From UBA6136 sp041158345 (lineage in GTDB: Bacteria; Pseudomonadota; Gammaproteobacteria; Methylococcales; Methylococcaceae), in NCBI GenBank assembly GCA_041158345.1, contig JBEBBO010000193.1:1-17757 (forward strand): a DNA stretch of 17,757 nt, written 5' to 3'. Within the stretch, counting starts at the first letter, position 1, and the number at the start of each line of letters is the position of its first letter. Shown piece after piece: positions 8,080 to 15,956 of this stretch. The notes under the pieces were generated by a model, which was given only the letters and a program-made list of their open reading frames with translations, did no database searches and was not told the origin of the DNA. A program made the translations under genes and the position numbers.

Positions 8080-9357
8080 ATGGCTAAAATCGTAATCGTT
8101 GGGGCCGGCATTGGCGGCATCCCGATGGCCTTTGAAATGAAGGAAAACGCCCGCAAACAGGACGAAGTTGTCGTCATTGCGGACACCCCCACCTTTCACT
8201 TTGTTCCATCAAACCCTTGGGTCGCCGTCAATTGGCGGAAACCTTCGGATATCAAAGTGGAACTGGCGCCTGTCTTCAAGAAAAAGAAAATCACGTTCAT
8301 CCAGAATAAGGTTGTTAAATTCAAACCAGCAGAGAACAAGGTCGAACTGGCCGATGGAAGCCATGTTGAGTATGACTACCTGATCATCGCAACCGGTCCC
8401 AAGCTCGCCTTCGAAGAAATTCCTGGGCTGGGTCCGGATGGTCACACCCAGTCGGTTTGCCACGTTGACCATGCGGGAGAGTCAGGCCAATTCTGGGACG
8501 GCTTCGTCAAAGAACCAGGCCCGATTATTATTGGGGCAGTTCAAGGCGCTTCCTGCTTTGGTCCCGCCTACGAATATCTCTTCATTGCGGAAACCGACCT
8601 CAGAAAAAGAGGCATTCGCGACAAGGTCAAAATGACTTACGTCACTTCAGAGCCTTATATCGGCCATCTGGGCCTTGGGGGCGTCGGCGACACCCGTGGC
8701 ATGCTCGAAAGGGAGCTCCGGAACAAACACATCAACTGGATCTGTAATGCCAAGGTCGACAAGATCGAGGCTGGAATGATGTTTGTGACCGAATTCGACG
8801 AAACCGGTCAGGAAAAAAAGAAGCACGAACTCCCCTTCAAACACAGCATGATGCTGCCCGCCTTCAAAGGCGTTGATGGCCTCATGGGCATTGAAGGCCT
8901 GGTGAATCCACGCGGTTTTGTCATTGTTGACGAACACCAACGCAACCCAACGTTCAAGAATGTCTACTCCATCGGCGTATGTATTGCGATTCCGCCGCTG
9001 GAACAGACACCCGTTCCAACCGGAACGCCTAAAACCGGGTATATGATCGAGTCCATGGTCACCGCCACAGCACACAACATTCGTGAAGAGCTGGATGGCA
9101 AAGAACCCTCTCACAATCCAACCTGGAATGCTCTCTGCCTTGCCGACTTTGGCGATAAGGGCGTCGCTTTCTTGGCAATGCCACAAATCCCACCCCGAAA
9201 CGTCCAATGGGCTTCAGAGGGTCGGTGGGTCCACCTCGCGAAAATCGCCTATGAAAAGTACTTCATGCGCAAAGTTCGCAAAGGGATCAGCGAACCGGGC
9301 TACGAAAAGTACACCCTCAAGATGATGGGTATTTTCCGGATCAAGAAGAAAGCCTAA
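8080..9357 (+). CDS. sqr: Type I sulfide:quinone oxidoreductase (SQR)
   Basis: This 425-residue FAD enzyme of the two-dinucleotide-binding-domain family oxidises sulfide to polysulfide or sulfane sulfur and passes electrons to the quinone pool at the inner membrane. It opens with the FAD-binding Rossmann motif (IVIVGAGIGGIPMAFEM) and has the ATG motif LIIATGPKLAFEEIPG. All three cysteines of the Acidithiobacillus ferrooxidans enzyme (Cys128, Cys160, Cys356 as I recall) are in matching contexts: C127 in SVCHVDHA, C159 in GASCFGPAYEY and C353 in NALCLADFGD. The histidines corresponding to H132 and H198 are H131 and H196. The C-terminal end (GRWVHLAKIAYEKYF..EPGYEKYTLKMMGI) matches the amphipathic membrane-anchoring tail. 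A strong GGAGG (8067-8071) lies 8 bases before the ATG. It is the last gene of the operon and is followed by a strong terminator. An extra Cys, C301, is noted. Confidence 0.96.
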   Translation: MAKIVIVGAGIGGIPMAFEMKENARKQDEVVVIADTPTFHFVPSNPWVAVNWRKPSDIKVELAPVFKKKKITFIQNKVVKFKPAENKVELADGSHVEYDYLIIATGPKLAFEEIPGLGPDGHTQSVCHVDHAGESGQFWDGFVKEPGPIIIGAVQGASCFGPAYEYLFIAETDLRKRGIRDKVKMTYVTSEPYIGHLGLGGVGDTRGMLERELRNKHINWICNAKVDKIEAGMMFVTEFDETGQEKKKHELPFKHSMMLPAFKGVDGLMGIEGLVNPRGFVIVDEHQRNPTFKNVYSIGVCIAIPPLEQTPVPTGTPKTGYMIESMVTATAHNIREELDGKEPSHNPTWNALCLADFGDKGVAFLAMPQIPPRNVQWASEGRWVHLAKIAYEKYFMRKVRKGISEPGYEKYTLKMMGIFRIKKKA

Positions 9358-9376
9358 ACGCCCTTCGCCTCATGCA

Positions 9377-9413
9377 AAAGGCCCTGCAATCTGGAAGACT
9401 GCAGGGCCTTTTT
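9377..9413. terminator. Rho-independent terminator, probably bidirectional
   Basis: A perfect 12-bp stem (9377-9388 pairing with 9400-9411, AAAGGCCCTGCA / TGCAGGGCCTTT) encloses an 11-base loop that can itself form a TCT/AGA pairing. It is followed on the plus strand by TTTTTATTT. Read from the minus strand it ends in a shorter T-run, so it probably also terminates aspS, whose stop is 26 bases away. Confidence 0.95.
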
Positions 9414-9438
9414 ATTTCCGGTATGCCTTGGCCTGAGC

Positions 9439-11226
9439 TTATTCAGGCTTCGGCGCCTCCGTGGGCTTTCTGAGGCGAATACCGAGCTCACGCAGTTGGT
9501 GATCGGTGACTTCAGCCGGCGCATCGATCATGGGGCACCAAGCTGATTGCGTCTTCGGGAAGGCCATGACTTCACGGATGGAATTCGCACCTGACATGAG
9601 CATGACCAGTCGGTCCATACCAAACGCAATACCACCATGAGGCGGCGCACCGTACTTCAAAGCGTTCAACAGGAATCCAAATTTCTGCTGCGCTTCCTCA
9701 TCCCCAATACCGAGCAGTTTGAATACCGCGTCCTGCATTTCGGTTTGATGGATACGAACAGAACCACCGCCAATTTCCGTTCCATTGAGGACCATGTCGT
9801 AAGCACGAGAGATCGCCGCGCCGGGGTCATTTTTCAGTTCTTCCAACGTGCACTTGGGTGCCGTGAAGGGATGGTGCAGCGCAAACCACCGATTATCCTT
9901 TTCATCCCACTCAAACATCGGAAAATCAACAACCCACAGCGGCGCCCACTCGCCCTGGGCAAGACCACGGTCATGTCCGACCTTAAGTCTCAGCGCACCC
10001 ATGGATTCATTAACGATTTTCGCTTTATCAGCTCCGAAGAACACCAGATCACCGGTTTGTGCACCCACACGATCCAGAATTTCGAGGACGGCAGATTCCG
10101 GTAAGAACTTTACAATCGGTGACTGAAGCCCTTCAATCCCTGCAGCACGATCCGTAACCTTGATGTAAGCCAGCCCTTTCGCACCATAGATGCTCACGTA
10201 CTGGGTCAGGTCATCAATTTCCTTACGGGAAAGCTCAGCACCATTCGGGAGTCTCAGGGCGACAACACGGCCATTGGGATCCTTGGCGGGTCCAGCAAAA
10301 ACCTTGAATTCAATATCGCTCAGAAGATCTGCCACGTCGACCAATTCCAGCGGAATTCGCAAATCCGGCTTATCAGAACCAAAGCGGCGCATCGCCTCCG
10401 CATAGGTCAATCGCGGGAACGGGTTTGGAAGGTCAACGCCCAGCGATTTCTTGAAGAGTTCACGAATCATCTCTTCGTTGAGATCGGTAATCGCCTGCTC
10501 ATCCATGAACGAGGTCTCGATATCCAACTGGGTGAATTCCGGCTGCCGATCTGCACGAAGATCTTCGTCACGGAAGCAGCGAACCACCTGGTAATAGCGA
10601 TCCATGCCAGAAATCATCAACAATTGCTTGTAGAGCTGTGGCGACTGGGGCAGCGCAAAAAAGTGATTCGGGTGTGTACGGCTAGGAACCAGATAATCTC
10701 TCGCACCTTCTGGCGTCGCCTTGGTCAGGAAGGGCGTCTCAATCTCATAAAACCCGTTGTCATCCATGAAGTTACGAAGGTGACGGGTAATATCGCGGCG
10801 CAAACGCATGCGTTGCTGCATGAGCGGACGACGAAGATCGATATACCGATAACGAAGTCGCGTTTCCTCACTGACTTCCACTTCACTTTCCAGAGGGAAA
10901 GGCGGAGTTTCAGAGCGGTTGAGGATCTCAAGAGAATTGGCCAAGACTTCAATGCGCCCTGTTGTCAGGTTTGCATTCTCAGTACCCGCCGGACGTGGAC
11001 GGACCTTGCCATGAATCTTAAGAACAAATTCGCTTCTGACAGTCTCAGCCAGAGCAAACGCATCGGCATAATCCGGATCGAATACAACCTGCACCAAGCC
11101 TTCGCGATCACGGAGATCAATGAAGATCACCCCGCCATGGTCACGGCGACGATGCACCCACCCACAGAGGTCAACCTCCTGATTCAGGTGATGTTCCGTG
11201 ACTTCTCCGCAGCGGTGACTTCGCAT
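9439..11226 (-). CDS. aspS: Aspartate--tRNA ligase (AspRS), non-discriminating signature
   Basis: This 595-residue class II synthetase charges tRNA-Asp with aspartate. It has an N-terminal OB-fold anticodon domain (residues 1-~105, CGWVHRRRDHGGVIFIDLRDREG), motif 2 (VRCFRDEDLRADRQPEFTQLD), the bacterial GAD insertion (about 280-420) and motif 3 (GGIAFGMDRLVMLM). Length is normal for bacterial AspRS. Residues H30 and G81 (RRRDHGG and RPRPAGT) correspond to H31 and G81 of the Pseudomonas aeruginosa enzyme, which permit relaxed recognition of tRNA-Asn. E. coli has Leu and Lys at these places. The enzyme is therefore probably non-discriminating and would work with the GatCAB amidotransferase to make Asn-tRNA. 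It is a single-gene unit, divergent from polA and convergent with sqr. Confidence 0.97.
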   Translation of the reverse strand: MRSHRCGEVTEHHLNQEVDLCGWVHRRRDHGGVIFIDLRDREGLVQVVFDPDYADAFALAETVRSEFVLKIHGKVRPRPAGTENANLTTGRIEVLANSLEILNRSETPPFPLESEVEVSEETRLRYRYIDLRRPLMQQRMRLRRDITRHLRNFMDDNGFYEIETPFLTKATPEGARDYLVPSRTHPNHFFALPQSPQLYKQLLMISGMDRYYQVVRCFRDEDLRADRQPEFTQLDIETSFMDEQAITDLNEEMIRELFKKSLGVDLPNPFPRLTYAEAMRRFGSDKPDLRIPLELVDVADLLSDIEFKVFAGPAKDPNGRVVALRLPNGAELSRKEIDDLTQYVSIYGAKGLAYIKVTDRAAGIEGLQSPIVKFLPESAVLEILDRVGAQTGDLVFFGADKAKIVNESMGALRLKVGHDRGLAQGEWAPLWVVDFPMFEWDEKDNRWFALHHPFTAPKCTLEELKNDPGAAISRAYDMVLNGTEIGGGSVRIHQTEMQDAVFKLLGIGDEEAQQKFGFLLNALKYGAPPHGGIAFGMDRLVMLMSGANSIREVMAFPKTQSAWCPMIDAPAEVTDHQLRELGIRLRKPTEAPKPE

Positions 11227-11256
11227 GGCTCGCTCTCAGTACGATAAAAGCATTGA

Positions 11257-11286
11257 ATTATAGGGTTTCAGGGGGGTATTAGCCAA
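11257..11286 (-). promoter_or_regulatory. Candidate sigma-70 promoter of aspS
   Basis: On the minus strand an exact TATAAT (11262-11257) is preceded at 18 bases by TTGGCT (11286-11281), which matches a -35 at 4 of 6 positions. Transcription would start near 11250, leaving a leader of about 25 bases. There is no room for a T-box-type leader. Confidence 0.65.
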
Positions 11287-11335
11287 GCCTGACGGCCACT
11301 TTAGCCGCTAAACCAAGGCCTGGATGCCCCACTGC

Positions 11336-11341
11336 TACAAT
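11336..11341 (+). promoter_or_regulatory. Possible -10 element of polA
   Basis: TACAAT lies 36 bases before the preferred polA ATG. No recognisable -35 hexamer is found 16-18 bases upstream, so this is a weak candidate. Confidence 0.3.
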
Positions 11342-11377
11342 CTGAGTCACTTCAGCCACGCGCCCTTCAGCATCCCG

Positions 11378-14113
11378 ATGACCGACACCCCCACTCGCAA
11401 ATTAGTTCTCGTCGATGGCTCTTCCTTCCTTTACCGGGCCTACCATGCGCTCCCACCGCTGACAAATTCAAAGGGTGAGCCAACCGGAGCCGTTCTCGGT
11501 GTCGCCAATATGCTCCGCAGGCTGGTCACCGCGCACAAGACTCCGCATATCGGGGTCGTCTTTGATGCACCCGGACGCACCTTTCGCGATGACCTATTCG
11601 AAGCCTACAAGTCGCACCGCCCGCCGATGCCTGACGACCTGAAGTCCCAGATTGAACCCTTGCGTGAAATTATCCGTGCCATGGGCTTCCCACTGATTGT
11701 TGAATCTGGGGTCGAGGCCGATGACGTCATCGGCACATTGGCGGTTCTGGCCGCTGCAGAGGGATATTCAGTGGTGATCTCGACTGGCGACAAGGATATG
11801 GCCCAGTTGGTCAACGAGCAGATCACGCTCGAAAATACGATGTTCAATTCTCGTCTCGATCGTCAGGGGGTCTTGGAGAAGTTTGGGGTCTACCCTGAGC
11901 AGATCATTGATTACCTCGCCCTGGTCGGGGACACATCGGACAATATTCCGGGGGTTCCGAAGGTCGGTCCCAAAACGGCCGCAAAGTGGCTCAGTGAAAA
12001 TGGGACACTGGACACCCTCATTTCTCGTGCCGAAACCATTCCCGGTAAGGTCGGCGAATATTTCCGGGGCGCACTCGATCAGATTCCTCTTTCTCGCCAA
12101 CTGGCAACGATCCGCTGTGATCTTGAACTCCCTTTGGGTGTCGAAGACCTGAAACTCTCGGCGCCTGACAACGAAGCACTCCGGGAGTGGTTGAAACAAC
12201 TCGAATTCAATAGTTGGTTGCGGCAAATCGATAGCGAAGCTGGAAAGCCAACGAATCAATCCGAATCCAAGTCCGAGGAAACCGGAACAGCCCAACCGAA
12301 GCTGGAAACCAAATACGAGACTATCCTCACGGAATCAGCCTTCGAACAGTGGTTCAAGATTCTCGAAGGCTCAGAGTGTTTCGCCTTCGACACGGAGACG
12401 ACCAGCCTCAACTACATGCAGGCCGAAATCGTGGGGGTTTCCTTTGCCGTTCAATCTGGTCAGGCAGCCTACCTTCCCCTCGCCCACAACTATTCTGGCG
12501 TCCCCGAACAACTTGACCGGAAGACCGTGCTCGAGCGTCTCAGACCTCTCCTTGAAAATCCAACCATCGGAAAAATTGGGCAAAACCTCAAATACGATGC
12601 CAATGTACTTCTAAATCATGGCCTGATACTGCAAGGCATTCGGCATGACACCATGTTGGAATCTTATGTTCTGGACAGCACTGCAACTCGCCATGACATG
12701 GATTCATTGGCTTCCCATTATTTGTCTCATGAAACCATTCGCTATGAGGACGTAGCGGGAAAGGGAGCCAAGCAAATCAGTTTCGATGCGGTCGAGATTG
12801 AGGCTGCGACCCAATACGCTGCCGAGGATGCGGACATTACCTTGCGGCTTCACGAACGACTCTGGCCCCGCCTCAGCGGCATCCCGAAACTTCGTTCGGT
12901 CTATGAAAATCTTGAAGTGCCCCTGATTCCAATCTTGGCCAAAATGGAACGCCTTGGCGTTTTGGTCGATCCTTGGCTCTTGCAGCAGCAAAGTGACTTT
13001 TTGATGGAGAAAATGGCGTTACTCGAAGCCAAAGCCCATGAACTGGCAGGAATGCCATTCAATTTAGGTTCACCCAAGCAGATTCAGACTATCCTCTACG
13101 AGAATCTAAATCTCCCAATCCTCAAAAAAACGCCCAAGGGTCAGCCATCCACGGACGAATCCGTACTCATTGAGCTGGCGGAGTCCTTCGAGCTGCCCAG
13201 TATCATCCTGGAACATCGAACAGCGTCCAAACTTCGGTCGACCTATACCGAAAAACTGCCTCAGCAGATTAATGCTCAGACCGGACGCGTTCATACGTCC
13301 TATCATCAGGCCGTGACGGCAACAGGGCGACTCTCGTCGGCAGATCCCAACCTCCAGAATATTCCGATTCGAACGGAGGAAGGTCGAAGGATTCGTCAGG
13401 CTTTTATTGCCCCGCCAGGGACACAGATCTTAGCCGCAGACTATTCACAGATTGAACTTCGGATCATGGCCCACTTTTCCCAGGATCCAAGGCTCATTGA
13501 AGCTTTTTTGACCGGCGGTGATGTTCACCAGCAAACGGCCGCCGAGGTTTTTGGCGTCTCCCCCGAGGACGTTACCAAAGACCAACGTCGATCCGCCAAA
13601 GCCATTAACTTTGGCCTCATCTACGGGATGTCCGCATTTGGTCTTGCAAAGCAGCTCGGGGTTGACCGGTCGGTCGCACAGGCCTACATCGATCGTTACT
13701 TTGATCGATATCCTGGGGTCAAGGCATTCATGGATCGAACGCGCGATAGAGCGAAAGAACTCGGATACGTCGAAACCTTAATGGGCCGAAGGCTTCATAT
13801 CCCGGATATCCGATCCAGTAACGGACAACGTCGCCAATATGCCGAGCGGGCGGCCATTAACGCTCCGATGCAGGGAACAGCGGCTGATCTCATTAAGCGA
13901 GCCATGATTGACGTCCACGAGTGGATCGAAAGCCATGCGGCTCCTGTCAAGATGATCATGCAGGTCCACGATGAACTGGTCTTCGAAGTTCGAGATCAGT
14001 TTCTTCCGGTTGCCCAAGAGGCCATCGTGGAACGCATGACTCAAGTCTGTGAGCTTTCGGTGCCGCTAATTGTCGGCGTTGGAACCGGCAATAACTGGGA
14101 TGAAGCCCACTAA
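11378..14113 (+). CDS. polA: DNA polymerase I
   Basis: This 911-residue enzyme handles Okazaki-fragment maturation and repair synthesis. I chose the ATG at 11378 (MTDTPTRKLVLVDGSSF) because the family usually starts just before LVLVDGSS. An in-frame ATG at 11324 would add an 18-residue extension that does not look conserved, and neither start has a clear ribosome site. The 5'-3' exonuclease domain (~1-285) keeps VEADDVIGTLA and GDTSDNIPGVPKVGPKTA. The 3'-5' proofreading domain (~310-500) keeps FDTET (D338, E340), KYDANVLL and YAAED (Y480, D484), so it appears active. The polymerase domain keeps motif A (AADYSQIELRIMAHFS, D688), motif B (RRSAKAINFGLIYGM) and motif C (QVHDELVFEV, D865). It converges on prfC with 22 bases between stop codons and no obvious intrinsic terminator. 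Confidence 0.97.
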   Translation: MTDTPTRKLVLVDGSSFLYRAYHALPPLTNSKGEPTGAVLGVANMLRRLVTAHKTPHIGVVFDAPGRTFRDDLFEAYKSHRPPMPDDLKSQIEPLREIIRAMGFPLIVESGVEADDVIGTLAVLAAAEGYSVVISTGDKDMAQLVNEQITLENTMFNSRLDRQGVLEKFGVYPEQIIDYLALVGDTSDNIPGVPKVGPKTAAKWLSENGTLDTLISRAETIPGKVGEYFRGALDQIPLSRQLATIRCDLELPLGVEDLKLSAPDNEALREWLKQLEFNSWLRQIDSEAGKPTNQSESKSEETGTAQPKLETKYETILTESAFEQWFKILEGSECFAFDTETTSLNYMQAEIVGVSFAVQSGQAAYLPLAHNYSGVPEQLDRKTVLERLRPLLENPTIGKIGQNLKYDANVLLNHGLILQGIRHDTMLESYVLDSTATRHDMDSLASHYLSHETIRYEDVAGKGAKQISFDAVEIEAATQYAAEDADITLRLHERLWPRLSGIPKLRSVYENLEVPLIPILAKMERLGVLVDPWLLQQQSDFLMEKMALLEAKAHELAGMPFNLGSPKQIQTILYENLNLPILKKTPKGQPSTDESVLIELAESFELPSIILEHRTASKLRSTYTEKLPQQINAQTGRVHTSYHQAVTATGRLSSADPNLQNIPIRTEEGRRIRQAFIAPPGTQILAADYSQIELRIMAHFSQDPRLIEAFLTGGDVHQQTAAEVFGVSPEDVTKDQRRSAKAINFGLIYGMSAFGLAKQLGVDRSVAQAYIDRYFDRYPGVKAFMDRTRDRAKELGYVETLMGRRLHIPDIRSSNGQRRQYAERAAINAPMQGTAADLIKRAMIDVHEWIESHAAPVKMIMQVHDELVFEVRDQFLPVAQEAIVERMTQVCELSVPLIVGVGTGNNWDEAH

Positions 14114-14135
14114 CAAGGCCTCATCCCCGCTGTAT

Positions 14136-15716
14136 TTAAAGTTCCCGGGTTGCGCTAAATCGAATCTCTGGCCACCGCTCTTGCGCCAGAGAGAGATTCA
14201 CGCGACTGGTCGCAAGGTAAACCAGATAGCCCGAACCGTCCTCGGCCAGGTTTTCAAAGACCTTGGCCTTGAATTCCTCTAGTTTCTTGGCATCATCGCA
14301 AGTCACCCAGCGGGCCGTTGTAACGCCCACGGCATCGTAGACACATTCCACGTTGTACTCCGCCTTGAGCCGGAATGCCGTGACGTCAAACTGGAGAACA
14401 CCCACAGCACCCAGGATGAGGTCGTTGTTCTTGAGTGGCTTAAACAGCTGCGTCGCACCCTCCTCCGTCAACTGCTGCAAGCCCTTTTGTAGCGCCTTGC
14501 CTCGCAAAGGATCCTTCAGAACCACGCGGCGAAAGAGTTCAGGCGCAAAGTAGGGAACCCCCTCGTATTTGAGCGATTCGCCTTGCGTGAAAGTGTCACC
14601 GACCTGAATCGTCCCGTGGTTATGCAAGCCAATGATGTCCCCAGGAAAGGCATCCTCGACATTCACACGGCTGTCAGCCTGGAAGGTCAGCGCATTGGCA
14701 ATCTGGACCGTCTTGCCTGTCCTGACGTGATGCATGCGCATGCCCTTGGTGTACTTCCCAGAACAAATTCTGAGGAAGGCAATGCGGTCCCTATGGGCTG
14801 GGTCCATATTCGCCTGAATCTTGAAGACAAAGCCGGAGAACTTCTCTTCAGCCGGGGGGACAACACGTTCGCGAGCCGCACGCTCCTGGGGGCCTGGGGC
14901 AAATTCAGCAAAGGCATCCAGCAGTTCAAGAACACCAAAGTTGTTGATACCGGAGCCAAAAAAGACCGGTGTCTGCTTGCCTTCAAGGTAAGCGCCATGA
15001 TCAAAGGTATGGCTTGCGCCACGAACCAATTCAATCTCCATGCGGAGCTCATCGGCAAGACCACCCAGCAACTCATCCAGTCTGGGGTTATCCAGACCTT
15101 CGATCATCTCTCCCTCGACAATGCGGTCGCCATGGGATGGAGAAAATAGCTGAACGGCATCCTCATACAAGTGATAAACCCCTTTGAAGCGTTTACCCAT
15201 GCCAATCGGCCAGGTCATGGGCGCACACTGGATCTTGAGAATTCTCTCAACCTCATCCAGAAGCTCAATGGGCTCACGTCCCTCACGATCCAGCTTATTG
15301 ATGAATGTCAGGATGGGGGTATCCCTCAACCGACAAACTTCCATCAACTTAATTGTCCGTTCCTCAACACCCTTGGCGCTATCAATGACCATCAGGGCCG
15401 AGTCAACCGCGGTCAGCGTCCGGTAGGTATCTTCAGAAAAATCCTCATGGCCTGGGGTATCCAGAAGATTGAAGATTTTGCCTTTGTGATCAAACTGCAT
15501 CACCGAGGTGGTCACGGAAATACCGCGCTGTTTTTCCATCTCCATCCAGTCAGAGGTTGCGTGGCGTGCAGCTTTTCTGCCCTTCACGGATCCGGCCATC
15601 TGAATGGCACCACCGAACAGCAGGAGCTTTTCAGTCAGCGTTGTTTTACCCGCATCGGGGTGGGAGATGATCGCGAAGGTTCTTCGCCGATCGAGTTCAG
15701 ACTGGAGTTCAGACAT
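14136..15716 (-). CDS. prfC: Peptide chain release factor 3 (RF3)
   Basis: This 526-residue translational GTPase removes RF1/RF2 from the ribosome after termination. The ATG at 15716 (MSELQSELDRRRTFAIISHP) is preferred over an upstream in-frame TTG at 15731, because homologues begin a similar distance before RRTFAIISHPDAGKTTLTEK. GTP-binding motifs are intact: the P-loop HPDAGKTT, the switch region QRGISVTTSVMQF, DTPGHEDFSEDTYRTL and NKLD. The rest matches E. coli RF3 closely, as in SGFVFKIQANMDPAHRDR, PGDIIGLHNHGTIQVGDTFTQGE, EEGATQLFKPLKNNDLILGAVGVLQFDV and the C-terminal LAQERWPEIRF. Length is typical. The region upstream of its start holds the remains of mobile elements, so its promoter may be bounded by them. 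Confidence 0.97.
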   Translation of the reverse strand: MSELQSELDRRRTFAIISHPDAGKTTLTEKLLLFGGAIQMAGSVKGRKAARHATSDWMEMEKQRGISVTTSVMQFDHKGKIFNLLDTPGHEDFSEDTYRTLTAVDSALMVIDSAKGVEERTIKLMEVCRLRDTPILTFINKLDREGREPIELLDEVERILKIQCAPMTWPIGMGKRFKGVYHLYEDAVQLFSPSHGDRIVEGEMIEGLDNPRLDELLGGLADELRMEIELVRGASHTFDHGAYLEGKQTPVFFGSGINNFGVLELLDAFAEFAPGPQERAARERVVPPAEEKFSGFVFKIQANMDPAHRDRIAFLRICSGKYTKGMRMHHVRTGKTVQIANALTFQADSRVNVEDAFPGDIIGLHNHGTIQVGDTFTQGESLKYEGVPYFAPELFRRVVLKDPLRGKALQKGLQQLTEEGATQLFKPLKNNDLILGAVGVLQFDVTAFRLKAEYNVECVYDAVGVTTARWVTCDDAKKLEEFKAKVFENLAEDGSGYLVYLATSRVNLSLAQERWPEIRFSATREL

Positions 15717-15774
15717 TGAAGCGGGGAGCAAAACCGAGGATTATATCCCTTGAACCCGATACACGCAGAACCCC

Positions 15775-15813
15775 TTGACTTCCTCCCCTTCCTAAAGGAG
15801 GGGGATTCCTGAT
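15775..15813 (-). repeat. Right-end hairpin of an IS200/IS605-type element (remnant)
   Basis: On the minus strand, straight after the tnpB stop, an imperfect palindrome occupies 15805-15784. TCCCC pairs with GGGGA, a C/A mismatch follows, then TCC pairs with GGA around a TTTA loop. GTCAA follows at 15779-15775. This is the usual form of the subterminal hairpin and end sequence of IS200/IS605 elements, recognised by the TnpA transposase. In intact elements the same stretch forms the 3' scaffold of the TnpB guide RNA, and the guide would be read from bases left of 15775. Confidence 0.75.
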
Positions 15814-15907
15814 TCATCGAGAACTGCTTATGCCGATTTTCGACACAAGACTGACATTCTCTCCACAGGCTAACACCGCCAGCCCGGCGGCTTCAAGGTT
15901 GAGCCTC
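15814..15907 (-). pseudogene. tnpB: 3' fragment of tnpB (IS200/IS605 RNA-guided endonuclease family)
   Basis: Only the extreme C-terminus remains. Reading leftward from about 15906 to the TGA at 15816-15814 gives RLNLEAAGLAVLACGENV followed by SLVSKIGISSSR. This is the characteristic tail of many TnpB proteins, directly followed by the element's right-end hairpin. The reading frame continues upstream for a few codons, but the sequence no longer resembles TnpB, and the RuvC and zinc-finger parts are absent. Loss of similarity coincides with the TTCCAAT word (15908) at the edge of the neighbouring insertion sequence. The rest of tnpB is not found on the far side of that element, so a deletion accompanied or preceded the insertion. 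It is non-functional as it stands. Confidence 0.82.
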
Positions 15908-15919
15908 TTCCAATGGGAC

Positions 15920-15932
15920 ATGAGCCTGAAGG
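15920..15932 (+). repeat. Left terminal inverted repeat of the IS
   Basis: ATGAGCCTGAAGG is the reverse complement of 17237-17249 and lies 24 bases before the transposase ATG. Confidence 0.7.
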
Positions 15933-15956
15933 AGTCGCAGTTGGGATCATGGAGAC

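Noticed and set aside
10624..11247. 207-residue plus-strand open frame antisense to aspS
   Set aside because: Shadow of a conserved synthetase gene; no ribosome site, no family resemblance.
11324..11377. N-terminal 18-residue extension of polA
   Set aside because: Sequence is unlike Pol I N-termini, and the ATG at 11378 aligns with the family start.
14583..15719. Two long plus-strand open frames (188 and 182 residues) antisense to prfC
   Set aside because: RF3 is conserved across the whole span on the minus strand; the antisense frames are a codon-usage side effect.
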